Shown: piece by piece, positions 1-11,847 of the stretch
Layout of the letters: each line of letters starts with the position of its first letter
How positions within the stretch are numbered: the stretch's first letter is position 1
NCBI GenBank assembly: GCA_035771165.1
Contig: JAWNZC010000311.1
Span: forward strand, 1,497,501-1,561,500
Source: Paragorgia papillata
Lineage: Eukaryota > Cnidaria > Anthozoa > Scleralcyonacea > Coralliidae
Length of the DNA stretch: 64,000 nt
Reading direction: 5' to 3'
Translations under genes and position numbers: made by a program
Notes under the pieces: generated by a model
What the model saw: only the letters and a program-made list of their open reading frames with translations
Told to the model about the DNA's origin: nothing
The model's database searches: none

Positions 1-123
1 CACTCCACCCGAGGTTGCCCACTTCACCCAAGATTGCCCACTCCACCTGAGTTTCCCGACTGCACATCAGTTTGCCCACTCCACCCGAGGTTGCCCACTC
101 CACCCAAGTTTGCCCACTCAACC
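1..123. repeat. 19-bp minisatellite, copy 1 (window edge)
   Basis: A degenerate tandem repeat of about 19 bp with consensus CCCACTCCACCCAAGTTTG. It starts before the window. The period is not a multiple of 3, so open frames through it repeat only every 19 codons and are not genes. Confidence 0.9.
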
Positions 124-315
124 CAAAAGAGCCAACAGAGTTGCCTGCGAGGGAGGTTGGAAAGTCCAAAAATTTAATATTCATTACAATAGACAGAGTA
201 TTTACACATTACTACAAGTTACTATAACTTATCGCTTGACATGATATGGCAAGGATTTTGACAGGATATACACATAATTAATATACAAATATTAAATAAT
301 CATGCCTTGCTCTAC
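124..315. repeat. Minisatellite flank, duplicated at 896-1085
   Basis: This AT-rich flank, beginning near AGAGTTGCCTGCGA, matches the flank after the second minisatellite (896-1085) over its whole length with scattered changes. Minisatellite plus flank were therefore duplicated together as one segment. Confidence 0.85.
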
Positions 316-420
316 TGTCAGTGCAATCCCAAGTGCTTAATATGTTTTGACAAATCTAGAGCTTTAACAAAATTATACAGCAATGTACCATTGAGCCCAT
401 CAGATTATTTTGCAGAATTT

Positions 421-515
421 CTATACATAGCTCGGTAAAGAGATCTGGGCATGAGGCACAGGGAACCCACGTCAAGATTAGTGTGCTGCCTTCGGCAGCA
501 ATTATTATTATTACT
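421..515. repeat. Dispersed repeat with ATT tail, copy 1
   Basis: About 90 bp starting CTATACATAGCTCGG and ending GGCAGCAATTATTATT recurs at 2710-2833. In both copies an ATT run follows, as expected for a small retroelement or for a sequence beside a favoured ATT target. No coding sequence. Confidence 0.7.
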
Positions 516-597
516 AGAAATTACTATCGCAAGTGAAGTGCTGCCTCAAATGCAATAAGAACCTTAATTCAGTCTCTGTGCAATTCGTGGCCCTTGC

Positions 598-895
598 CCA
601 CTTGATCCAAGTTTGTCCACTCCACCCAAGTTTGCCCACTCCACCCAAATTTGCCCACTTCACCCAAGTTTGCCGACTCCACCCAAGTTTGCCCACTCCA
701 CCCAAGTCTGCCCACTCCACCCCAGTTTACCCACTCCACCCAAGGTTGCACACTCCATCCGCGTTTGCCCACTTCATCCAAGTTTGCCCACTCCACCCAA
801 ATTTGCCCACTCCACCCAAGTTTGCCCAATCCTCACAAGTCTGCACATTCCACCCAAGTTCCCCCACTCCAACCAAGTTTGCCCAGACCACCCAA
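598..895. repeat. 19-bp minisatellite, copy 2
   Basis: About 15 tandem copies of the same 19-bp unit as at 1-123, mostly CCACTCCACCCAAGTTTGC with point changes. The Pro/His/Ser-rich open frames across it come from the repeat and show no coding constraint. Confidence 0.92.
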
Positions 896-1592
896 TAAGA
901 GCACACAGAGTTGCCTGCGAAGGAAGCTGGAAAGTCTAAAATTTAATATTAATTACAGTATACACAGAGTATCTACACTGAAAACTACAAATTACTACAA
1001 CTTATCCATTGATATGATTGACAAGGGTTTTGACAAGATATACACACAATTAATGTACAAATAGTAAATAATCATGCCTCTTGCTCTAATGCTGTGGCAA
1101 AACTGTCAAGGAAAATTGTCTCATGTTATGAGTTAGTCATAACTTATGACTAACTTAGAGCTTAAAAATATACCATGCATCATTATGAGTCCTTATAAAG
1201 AATATTTTTAGAATTTATAAGTAAAATATGTTCTTAGCCGACAAAGTGTCAATGCCTACAACAGCAGCTGGTGTAAATGGCTCAGCAAGAGAAAATCATC
1301 ACGCGGTTAAAGATCATTCTCAAAAGCAAGACACTGTCACCCCTAGCTTGTCGAGTTCCACTTGAATATACTGGATTAATAGCGCCGATGCACTCAAGAC
1401 TGACCACTGAATGATGAATACTTCCGAAAGCAAGTAAAATTTTCCTTCGAGGAAGAAGGTAAACTGCCCATGATCATGGCATTGCAAGTTCAGAACTCCA
1501 TCGCCGTCGAGCAATCCTTCTAGCGTATGTGATGTAGTGTAGGAAGAAACTTCCTACGTCACAAAACGTCATAAAATACTCAACATACATAC
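896..1592. other. Duplicated flank, then spacer without a gene
   Basis: 896-1085 is the second copy of the minisatellite flank. 1086-1592 is AT-rich spacer with no recognisable gene. Confidence 0.7.
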
Positions 1593-2535
1593 CATCCTCG
1601 TCCCCAGGGCCATTTGTGGGGGCTGGTCCAAGATGGCGGCCAAAAACAAAATGGCGGAAACAAATGGCCCTGGCACAGGCTGCAAAAAAATGAGCTATAT
1701 TTTGACTCATTTTTGACTCGGACACAGTCTTCACTAACTTTATCCCGCCTAGTCAGGCTCATTTTTTTATGAATATTTAGTTCAGCTTGACTGACCCAAA
1801 CTGAAAACAATCAAAACATTCATTTCCAAATACATTGTCGAATTATTAAAATAAATACACTTTTAATAAATATCTGTAAATGCTTATTATTTATCATTTG
1901 CTTCACCGTTGTACCAAATTCGCAAGAAATTGGATTGCCGTTCTCTGGCTGGGCCGCCGCCTTGTTTTCGTGAATTTTCGGTGGATTTAATTCAGCGTTT
2001 TGAAAAACATTTAGGCTTCGTTTAGTCGAGAATTCTTGTTTGAAAAAGGCCTGTTTCTCCGATGGCCAAACACCTAAATTCTGCCCTGTGTTGTACTTTC
2101 CTTTCGCAGCCAAAATACTTTTTGACTTTGCTCACCAAGTCTTTCGTTCGCCCGATTTAGAAAACACTCTAAATTGCCGTCCCATGAACTTCGTTGTATG
2201 GCAGCCAGGGCACAGAGACGACACGACCCAGCATTGCATATTCTTCCGACGTATTTACGGGTGTTTCGCCAGCTTTCCTCACACTTTCATTCATTTTGAA
2301 GTTGTTTTTAACAGCCGGCAATTCTGGTATCACTTATTTAATATAATTTGAGCCTATAAACAAATGCCCGCGAGTTAGCCTGCAGCCCGCGTTGTTTCCA
2401 CCAATCAGAATACCTAAAACATCCAATGTTATCTCGACCAATCAGATGTGGTGATAGCTCAGCCTGTGCAAGGGCCATTTGTTCTTGGCAGCCATCTTGG
2501 CACAGCCCCCACAAATGGCCCTGGGGACGAGGTTG
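1593..2535. mobile_element. hAT-like non-autonomous DNA element, copy A
   Basis: A 943-bp element with terminal inverted repeats: left end CATCCTCGTCCCCAGGGCCA, right end reading CAACCTCGTCCCCAGGGCCA on the opposite strand. The sequence CATACATAC stands immediately before the left end (1584-1592) and after the right end (2536-2544), an apparent 8-9 bp target duplication that fits the hAT superfamily. The same family occurs inverted at 44590-45645, with shared interior around 1640-1830 and 2180-2350. No transposase frame is visible. Confidence 0.8.
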
Positions 2536-2676
2536 CATACATACATACATACATACATACATACATACATACACACATACATACATACATACATACATAC
2601 ATACATACATACATACATACATACATACATACATACATACATACATACATACATACATACATACATACATACATAC
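2536..2676. repeat. (CATA)n microsatellite
   Basis: About 35 copies of a 4-bp unit starting exactly at the right end of the hAT-like element. Met-Tyr-Val-Cys and Ile-His-Thr-Tyr frames through it are artefacts. Confidence 0.97.
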
Positions 2677-2709
2677 AAACATCCCTCGCAAAATCTCGAT
2701 TTCGTTGAC

Positions 2710-2912
<203 letters not shown>

Positions 2913-2962
2913 CCCCGAGCCCGGGCGTAGGGCCGAAGGCCCGGAGCCCGGTGAGGGTGCTA

Positions 2963-3494
2963 ATCTCGACATGCGTGGAGTCAATTTTACACGCGTGCAG
3001 AAAATTGGCATTGCATGAGCATTTATTATTAAATAACTCATGGGCTTTGGCGGAATGTTTTAGCTGTATTTCCAAATTTTCGACTGAAACGTTGTCTGTT
3101 TAATACTTCTTTCTAGAATCCGATTCTACTGAATTGTTTTTATCTCGGACTCTATTATAAATGTAATTTTGAGCTGTTGACTTTTAATTCTGCCTTTGCA
3201 AAAGATCAAAGCTTGCTAAAGCTAATCCATTTTGAAACGTCCTAAAAATATATTTTGTACAACCAGAATTTAATAATGAAATCTAAGTTTTGCTTTAATA
3301 TGTTAAATCAGTTTAGTCATCTTATCCATAAATTATAGAATTATCTTGAGGATTATCATTTGTTTTTATATCTGTTTGTTTTTATATTGGCTGTATATCA
3401 GGTGTGCTTATTTTAATCAGGGTGGGTGGTTGGGGGGTGTTTCAAAAAAGCATTTAATAAAAGCGGGTGAGGGGTTGTTGCATTCATGTATTTC

Positions 3495-3499
<5 letters not shown>
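2963..3499. other. Spacer without recognisable gene
   Basis: AT-rich sequence with no convincing coding region, RNA gene or repeat boundary. Confidence 0.6.
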
Positions 3500-3582
<83 letters not shown>

Positions 3583-3583
3583 G
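3500..3583. repeat. (ATT)n microsatellite
   Basis: Uninterrupted ATT array of about 28 units. Confidence 0.97.
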
Positions 3584-3970
3584 TACATGACAAAATTACT
3601 GCATTCTGATTGGCTAATAAGCAACCGGAAACTACCAGAAAGCCAACGAAATGCCTATGCAGATTTTGAAGGATGGTTTTTCCTTCACAAGAAAATCCAA
3701 TATGGCGACCAAAACATAGAGTTGTCGAAGAACATTTCGATGAGATACATAAGGAATTTTTCTTTAATGTTGTCATTAAAGTTCCTGCAAGACGACTAGA
3801 AGAAGTTAGATGCTATGAGTAAAACGTTTGGCGTTTTAGTGAACGAAGCAATGCAGTTTTGAACCATTGAAGCTTCGAAAAGTGGAACACTGAGTGGTAT
3901 GTTACTAATTCGAATTCGTTGCTGGAAGAACATTTGTCTAACATTTTCATGTATATTATTAATAAGTAAT

Positions 3971-4123
3971 AGCATGGTTTCGAGTGCAATTTTGATCAAA
4001 ACGCACTCCTGAGTTTTTCAAAGACCTCAAATAGCACTCGTTCTTCGCACTTGTGCAATTTTGATAGTCTTTGAAAAACTTACTCGGGCAAGATTGTTTT
4101 TTCAAATAGCACTCGAAGCCATG
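3971..4123. repeat. Foldback element
   Basis: Inverted repeat: AGCATGGTTTCGAGTGCAAT at the left is mirrored by the sequence ending TAGCACTCGAAGCCATGCT at the right, with a second inverted block (GAGTTTTTCAAAGACC) inside. It resembles a short non-autonomous foldback element lying between two ATT arrays. Confidence 0.65.
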
Positions 4124-4136
4124 CTACTACCTATAC

Positions 4137-4290
<154 letters not shown>

Positions 4291-7122
4291 TGTGCTTCAC
4301 ACCATTAGTTGGTATAGGTGGTAATTAGCCTAGAGCATCAAGCTATTTCCCATAGCCTCAGGTGTCTAGGATCCTACGCAAAATCCTCGCTGTTCCCAGC
4401 AAGCAAGCCTTTTGAAGTAGATCAATGTTTACAGATGCTCCAAGCTTCGCAACCCAGGACTTCAGGTTTTTGCTCACTGTCCCGAGTGCTCCAATTACAA
4501 TAGGGATAACAGAAATGCGTCTGCAGTTCCAGATCTTTCGAACTTCCATTTTTAAATCCTGATAATGCTCAATCTTCTCCCTTTCCTTCTCTAACACTCG
4601 TGTATCGAAGGGACAAGCTACGTCAATAATCGCGCACACTCTTTCTTTCTTTTCGAATACGACAATATCAGGTCTGTTATGATCAAGATGGCGATCTGTC
4701 TGAACTTTAAAATCCCACAAAACCTTCACTTGCTTGTTTTCTGTCACTGCCTCTGGGACATGGTCATACCAATTTTTTCTACACGGAAGACTGAAGTTCT
4801 TGCAAAGGTCCCAATGGATAGCTTGAGCTACCTTATCGTGTCTCCAGTTCCTGTACTGGTTTTGTGCAAGCTTCTTACATTCGGCCACTATGTGGCTCAC
4901 AGTTTCCTCCCTCTCTCCGCACAGTCGACACACTGGGGACACATTTTGTTTGTCAATCTTACTCTTTATGTAGTTTGTTCGAAGGGCTTGGTCTTGTGCC
5001 GCAGTTAGTAGACCTTCAGTCTCCTTCTTCAGGGTTCCCCTCTTTAACCAATTCCATGACTCTGGGCCTCTGACTTCTTCAGTGCCCCTCACAAACTGCC
5101 CATGCAATGCCTTTTCTCGATAACGGTTTAATCTCCTTTGTCCTACTCTTTCCTTCTCCTCTCCTTCATCCAAGATATTTTCATTCTTAACAGTCATCAG
5201 CAATCTTTCATGACTAGCTTCCACATACTTTGATAAACTGCCAACTTCAACATTAACACAGTCCTCAACGCTTATCAACCCTCTTCCTCCTTTTGATCTC
5301 TTGACATAAAGTCTGTCTACATCTGCTTGTGGATGAAGTGATCTGTAGATGGTCAGCAGCTTTCTTGTCTTTCTGTCCAGCACCCTTAGCTCTTCCTTAC
5401 TCCATTTAATGATTCCTGCCCCGTATCTTATCAATGAAACGGCTCTTAAATTAATGGCACACACAACATTTCCACTGTTCAACTTTGATTTCAAAATCTT
5501 CCTTATCCGTCTTGAGTATTCCTTGGATATAAGTTCCTTCATGTCGCTGTGTTTCATACCATCCGCCTCCAATATTCCAAGGTACTTATACCCATCTCGT
5601 TCTTCCAGTCCTCTGATGACTTGGGCATCTGGCAAAACAATGCCTTCACAGGTAGATACCTTTCCCCTCTTCAAAATCAATACAGCACACTTACTAATCC
5701 CAAATTCCATTCCAATATCCTTACTAAAGATCCGGACAGTGTTTATCAAAGTGTCAACTTGTTTCTCATTCTTTCCGTATAATTTTAAGTCGTCCATAAA
5801 TAAAAGGTGATTTAGGAGACCATTCCCATCCCGCAAGTCGTAACCAGCCTTCACTTTCCTTAACACCATAGACATAGGGATCAGAGCCACCACAAATAAC
5901 AGTGGAGATAGACTATCCCCCTGAAAAATTCATCTCTTTATATTTACGGTCCCCAGTGTCTGCCCTCCCGCAGTTAATTCTGTTTTCCACCGATTCATGC
6001 TTTTTTCCAGAAGTGCGATCATATTTCCAGCTGCTCCAAACATATGCAAGCATTTAATGACCCACGAGTGTGGGATCATGTCGAATGCCTTTTTATAGTC
6101 TACCCACGCCATTCCGAGCCCAGTTTGTCTCCTTTTGCAATTTCTAATAACCATTTTATCAATTAGCAGCTGATCTTTCGTGCCCCTAGACTTTCGTCTA
6201 CAGCCTTTCTGTTCTTCAGGTAACAGATTCTCCTCCTCCAGGTGTTTATATAACTCATCCCCCATTATGCCAGTGAACAATTTCCACATTAATGGCAAAC
6301 ATGTTATTGGTCTGTAATTTGACACAATGTTCCCCTTTTCCTTATCCTTAAGGATCAGTGTTGTCCTGCCTCTAGTGACCCATTCAGGCACTTGGTTCGT
6401 ACCCAAGCAATCCTGCAGCTGCATTGCTATTCTTTCTGTGCATGATGTGAAACTTTTCAACCAGAACCCTTGCAAACCGTCAGGTCCTGGAGCTTTCCAG
6501 TTAGCCATCTTCCGCAGCTGCTTGGTCACCATTGCTGGTGTTATCTCAATGTCTTTCTGCTTCGCCACCTCATTTACTTCACTCTCCAATTCTTTCAACC
6601 AATCAGCATTACTGTTGTAATCTATCGGGTTATCCCAAATATTGGCCCAAAATGTCTTGCTTTCCTCTGCGTCTGGTATCACAGTGTCATCTGTATCCAC
6701 GTTCTCAAGCTGCTCAAAAAGACGTTTCTGGTTTGACTGGAACATCCTATTTTGCCGATATTGTTCTATCCTACTTTCATACCGCCTGATCTTTTTACTC
6801 TTTGCTAACACCCTCTGTTTTAGCTCCTCCAATACAACTGACAATCTCTTCCTCTTCAATCCATATCTTCGTTCCAACCCCTCTTGAATTGTTGTATTAT
6901 TCATCTCACCAGACTTCATCCTTTCTAACCTGCTGACATCTTTTCTTAGTTGCGTAATCTGACTATTTAACCTCTTCTTCCACCAAGGAACCGTTCTTTC
7001 GCTCCTCTGTCGCTGTTTCACCCCCAGCCTCCTTGCAACTACTCTTCCTGCGGCTGACAATAACTTGTTAGTCTGTGTAATATCTTTGGTTTCTATGAAG
7101 GCGAGTACCCTATTTATTTCCT
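4291..7122 (-). mobile_element. R4/Dong-like LINE, copy 1, between (ATT)n arrays
   Basis: A minus-strand non-LTR retrotransposon of about 2.8 kb, bordered on both sides by (ATT)n (4137-4290 and 7123-7204). The open frame runs straight to the upstream border, so the copy is 5' truncated there; after the stop at 4358 a short 3' UTR runs into the array. It has reverse transcriptase, a CCHC finger and a C-terminal restriction-like endonuclease. That architecture plus insertion into TAA/ATT repeats fits the R4/Dong clade; the clade is inferred, not tested. Confidence 0.85.
4358..7060 (-). pseudogene. Reverse transcriptase / restriction-like endonuclease polyprotein, one stop
   Basis: One reading frame of 901 codons broken by a single TGA at 5930-5932. 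The first part (376 aa) has WKAPGPDG near residue 190, NYRPITCLP, and the catalytic block DYKKAFD (motif A). Immediately after the stop come QGDSLSP (motif B) and FMDDLKLY (motif C with catalytic DD). Further on are a zinc finger C-x2-C-x8-H-x4-C (CRLCGEREETVSH) and the nuclease signature RPDIVV followed by IIDVACPFD, the PD-D/ExK core of R2/R4-type endonucleases. The stop falls where the family has a conserved glycine; GGA to TGA is a one-base change. Frame is kept on both sides, so the copy is young. The protein would make and integrate cDNA at a chosen target. Open frames on the opposite strand are shadows. Confidence 0.9.
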
Positions 7123-7124
7123 TC

Positions 7125-7203
<79 letters not shown>

Positions 7204-7204
7204 T
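7123..7204. repeat. (ATT)n array between LINE copies 1 and 2
   Basis: About 27 ATT units separating the truncated 5' end of the minus-strand LINE from a plus-strand LINE 3' end. Confidence 0.97.
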
Positions 7205-7482
7205 CGGACAGTCATCAATGGATTTCATTGAAATGCTAAAAGACTTTAAATTCGACACTCCCTGTAGAAAGTATATCGTAAAGAAAATCATCAACATATC
7301 AATAAGAACCTCGTATTATGTATTTTGTCGATGTAACAAAGAATGGAATAACCCGAAACTAGTGACATTCTAAGATTTTTATTCTCATGTAGCATCAGTT
7401 CAAATAGTCAGTGGTAAACTACCTGTAAAAGCGAGGTTTATCATTGTAATTTCTACGTTTAATGATCAATAAATAAAGTTTA

Positions 7483-7483
<1 letters not shown>
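7205..7483 (+). pseudogene. 3' end of a second RLE-type LINE (copy 2)
   Basis: A 5'-truncated fragment encoding about 56 C-terminal residues (7205-7373, ending CNKEWNNPKLVTF), then a 3' UTR ending AATAAATAAAGTTTAC and an ATT array. The C-terminal pattern (a hydrophobic stretch with ISIRTSYYVFCR) aligns by eye with the last residues of the LINE frame at 53143-53970 (CSISNVIMANYIWRHR). It is thus the end of a restriction-like-endonuclease LINE of that second family, embedded in (ATT)n on both sides. Confidence 0.65.

Positions 7484-7540
<57 letters not shown>
7484..7540. repeat. (ATT)n array between LINE copies 2 and 3
   Basis: About 19 ATT units. Copy 2 ends into it and copy 3 begins at the next base. 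Confidence 0.97.
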
Positions 7541-7542
<2 letters not shown>

Positions 7543-9820
7543 AAAGCTTATTCTTAATGGAATGCTAAGAAGATTGAAACGTGCTTTTAAAACTGCGATT
7601 GCTGGTGGAAAGATTTATTACATTCGAAGAAAGTTAGACTCACATTTTGATTATGAATTTGGAAAATTTGTGATTGTTAATAACGACGATAACTGGCGAT
7701 AGTTTGAAGAGAAAGAATGTCAGTTTAGAGCACAGATGGCATCAAGACGCATCAACCATGGGAATTTTGTGTGTGCGGGTAATATAGAACATTGGTATCG
7801 AGTGTATAAAATATTACATGGAATATTCTACAAAGACAACGTTTTCCTTCTCAAACGGTCATCTGGTAGGTGGTGGAGTGTGCAGTTTCAAAAATTTGCA
7901 ATTCGAATTTTGAAATGTTTCCCAAGGGATGACGATTATACATCAAGCGATGCTGACCATTTCCTTCAGTACATTAAAACGACAATTAGATTATATCAGA
8001 AATACAATCTCCCCTTTTTTTGCTTTAGAAGAGTGAGAAGTAATGACAACGATCAAGTTACTAAACAGAAGTTGGTTGAACTTTGGTTGGCCCGTCGAAA
8101 GAAAGCGATCTCCATCATTAGTTATAATGGTAAATGGCCAATAAATGTAAATGTAGAAATATCAACTGAGCGCACTGAAGCTTATTACAATGCATCAAAT
8201 AAATATTCAATTGTGGATTCATTTCGACCGGATAACGAGCGCTACTTTGACCGAAAACAAGCACAGGACTCTGTTACGAATGACAAACTGTTTACAAACG
8301 AGGAAATCGAGAAAATTGTAAATGTGTGTCCTAATGGTAAGAGCTGTGGTATGGATGGGGTAAGTTATGAAGATTTGAAAGTGATTGCATACGATGTTTT
8401 AGTAAAAGTTATTAACGTGGTCCTCATCAACCAGTGTTTACCATGCGCCTGGAAGCACTCCGTAATCTATCGGATACCTAAGAAAAATTTTGATTTTTCC
8501 GACCAGTCAACACTTCGTGACATTTCCCTGCTTCCTACATTATACAAAATCATCTCGAAAGCAATGTGTGGACGGATTCTACCAGTCATTTCGCAAAAAT
8601 TGGCATATTGGCAACGTGCATTCTTAAGTAAACGTGATAGACAAGATCTCATTTTCACTCTCAAGACAGAGATTGCTGATTTCCGTCATTTGAGTACGAA
8701 AATCAGTGCTGTATTCATTGATTTTGCTGATGCTTTTGGTAGCGTGGATCATGATTTTATTTTCGAGACACTGCAGTTATTTGACATACCACTGATGTAT
8801 TGCTGTCTGATCGAAGATAGGTATAAGTACTCGTCCTTTTCAGTACTATCTGGTTACCATCTAAGTAAACTGTTTTACATCATCAGAGGAACGAAGACAG
8901 GGGACCCTTTGAGCGCTCTACTTTTCATCCTTGTCATTGTTAGGATCTGTAGACCAATGATTGCGACTGCATTGGTTGATTTGAACATCGCTAATGAGCA
9001 AAGGGTAAATCCATTACCTGTGCAAGCGTTTGCTGATGATATAGCGGTTGTGCAATATGAAGCGTTAGTTATCCAACATATGTTTGACTCCAGTGAAACT
9101 GTGAAAGTGTAATGAATCAAGCGGGATTAGAGGTGAAACCAATTAAGTGTGCAGTATTGTATTCGAGAAGATCGGGTAATAATTGGTACAAGGGAAAAAG
9201 TGATAGAAAACCAGTAATTACAGTACAAGATCAACGGTTAGGTGTTTATGGCAGAGAATATAATTATAAATATCTTGGAAAATCATTATCATTGTCGGGT
9301 GAGGATAAAGAGCAGGTGATAGAATTTATCGATGAGTACTACGGAATGCTTGAGAAAATAGCTGCATGTGATTTGCCGTTGTCATTGAAAGCTAGTGCCT
9401 TTAATAACATGGCGCTTTCAAAAATTATTCACCATTTTTATAACACTCGGTTATCAGAACAGCAGCTCCTAGAAATGGATCAACGAATTACAGACACAGT
9501 ACGAGACATGTATGGACTGTACAAATCAACGACGCAGCTCGTTATCTTCCTCCCGCGTGAATATGGTGGCATTGGTATTAAGCGTGTCTCAGATGTCTAT
9601 AGAACAACGAGGTTGGCGTTTCTTATTAAAATGCTTAATCATGAAGTTGAACAGTTTCGAAATATTGCTAGAGTCTTTCAAGCTTGATATGGGAAAGAGA
9701 GGTGTTGAACTAACTGATGATGCTATAAATTTTCTTGGCTATGGACTAAAGAGGGATGGATATCTGAACAGTACTAACATCAATCTTCAAAATTTTTATG
9801 TCAATAAACTTAAGAAATAG
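7541..9820 (+). pseudogene. LINE reverse transcriptase, copy 3, with three lesions
   Basis: Coding sequence starts immediately after the (ATT)n array. The first 53 codons are open to a TAG at 7700-7702, then the same frame continues from 7736 to 9112. It carries the reverse transcriptase core: a CGMDGVSYEDLK block, AVFIDFADAFGSVDHD (motif A), KTGDPLSALLF (motif B) and AFADDIAVV (motif C). At 9110-9112 it ends in TAA that overlaps the next ATG by one base (TAATG). The downstream frame (9112-9687) continues the thumb region (NQAGLEVKPIKCAV), so a one-base frameshift lies here. A second frameshift near 9680 moves to a third frame ending at 9820. No endonuclease domain follows. Most likely an inactive copy related to copies 2 and 4. 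Confidence 0.85.
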
Positions 9821-10351
9821 TTCGTTTTTGAAGTCGTTCAATAAACTGGCAGTTTGTGTTTTATCATGTATAAAACACTCTGCTTTCGCCTCGTGTCTTT
9901 AGACCTGATAAAACACTCCTGCTCGTTTATTAAACAATCAGACTTATTTATAATATCTTCCGGATATGGAAGATAATATACCTACACTACAATCTCTTTT
10001 GTAATTTCAGGAGATCGTTTATAAGTCTATTATTATTTGCGTTTCCACAAATAGTGCAACAATATAATAGACGAGGATAGATTAACATTTTACAAGACGT
10101 CATGAGAGAGTGAAACGGTACATTTTGTTTTACCTGTTTGAATAGAAACAGCCGTTTATTAACAGTTTGATATACGGTTTTAATTTGTTTATCTCATAGA
10201 AGCAGATTATCAAAATGGACTCATATAGGAGCTATTTTTACCTCATCAATTTCTACATAATCTAATGTGACACCCATTCATCTAGACCATTGAATTTTTG
10301 TCTTGAGATATTTTCATACTTTTGGTTTTCTTGGTATTTAAACACATTAAA
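9821..10351. other. Spacer without recognisable gene
   Basis: AT-rich. ATAAAACACTC occurs twice (near 9869 and 9911). No supported gene. Confidence 0.6.
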
Positions 10352-10985
10352 TTAGTGTTTACACGATTTGATCAGTTGTCTGATGTCACTGTTCAATTTG
10401 AAGTTTATATTTGCTATTGTTGGAATTGAATAAGCAGTGTAGAGCAGGCGGCAAATATAAAAGGTGTTGTTATATTTTGATGGAAACTGGACAGGAAGAT
10501 CATTAAGAAATAAGATGAATAAAATTGGTCCTAAGATATAATATAAACCCATGAGGGACACCATAATCTATTGGCAGTGAGTCTGAAAGAAAGGGTTTTA
10601 AATTTGACCCTTTGAGGGAGGTTTGATACGTGATTTAAACCACTTTACTGCGTCTGGATTGAAACGATATAGTTCAGTCAAGATTTTCAGCAGAATATTG
10701 TAATCAATTATTTCAAACGCTTTTGAAAAGTCAAGAAGTGTTAATCCATTTCTTTCACCGTTATCAACTGACGACTATAGCAAGTCATGTAGTGATGTTC
10801 GTAAAGTTTTACAGGAATGATTTCATTTAAAGCCATGTTGGCATTTAATGTAGCATTGCAGGGAATTGTAAGAGATATATTTGACATGTTTTTCCAATAC
10901 TTTTGAAAGAATGGAAAATGTGGAGAAATGTCTATGTGATTGGATCTTTCAAATTTGACTTCCTGTTTTGGTTGAGGCATTACTC
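10352..10985 (-). pseudogene. Decayed LINE reverse transcriptase fragment
   Basis: Read on the minus strand through several frame changes, this gives reverse transcriptase motifs: a KVLEKHV-like segment (about 10890), NGLTLLDFSKAFEIIDYN (about 10690-10750, motif A) and GPILFILFLNDLPV (about 10490-10530, motif B side). The FSKAFD-like and ILGP-LF-L-INDLP patterns are typical of Jockey/CR1/L2-type LINEs, unlike the R4-like elements upstream. The YADD motif is not preserved. Confidence 0.75.
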
Positions 10986-11847
10986 TGGCATTTCCAACAG
11001 TGTTGGAAAATCACTATTAGTAATTCTAATATAATATTACATAGTTTAGTTTCCAACATAATTATGGCAGGAGTTGCCATTTTTAAGAAAACTACATCAA
11101 TGCCATCAAGGAAGCAACTTAGGTTTCGTGATGTGTTCGTTCAGTAGTTTAGTGTAATAATTATGTTTCGATTTATTATTTTTTTCCGCAACTTTATTCC
11201 TGTGATTTCTACATAGAATCGAATCATCGCCGAAGCCATTTGTTTCCTTAACGTGCTTCAAATAAGAATCGCGTATATTGTTTTATCTCATTCTGTATAA
11301 CAGTATATATTTAGCTATTCTGGGAGGGACGTTTGGATTTAACCCTTTTTTATTAATGATGCATGCGTAACACACTGTGGTCCCATGTATAAATAAATTA
11401 AGAAGAAAACACAGTTAGAATTAAATTAAAAAAGAAAAAGAAAGGTAAACGACAAATATTCCTACCTCAAAAACTGTCATTCAAGTACAACAGCAAAGAA
11501 AACCAAGTAAACTCTGGACGGAGTTGCACTTACGGCAAACTCGTCGCCAAGACTGAGGTTTATCCGGATCGTTTGCACAGTCCATCGCGATTATGCAATA
11601 AATATGTAAAGGGATTTTTAAAGTTATTAAGTGTAATTCCACTTGGTAATAGTAATGGAGAACAAACCGAATTATTATAATATACAGTATCATAGTATAT
11701 ATATATATATATACATGCATAGCGTGTGTTGCATTTTCCAACTTTTAATTCAACAGTTTTCAACAATTCAATTTAGCATCTTTTGCAACTATTATAATCA
11801 GAATAAAATTCAAATCAAAATACTTTTGGTGTGTTATTTTTTCTTAG
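10986..11847. other. Spacer or upstream intron of fucolectin module A
   Basis: No gene recognised. A short (TA)n run lies at 11696-11713. If the lectin has earlier exons, such as a signal peptide, they were not identified here. Confidence 0.5.

Noticed and set aside
598..895. Overlapping Pro/His-rich open frames of over 100 codons
   Set aside because: They arise from a 19-bp minisatellite that is open in several frames on both strands.
5349..5810. 153-codon plus-strand open frame
   Set aside because: It lies antisense to the LINE reverse transcriptase frame and has no features of its own.
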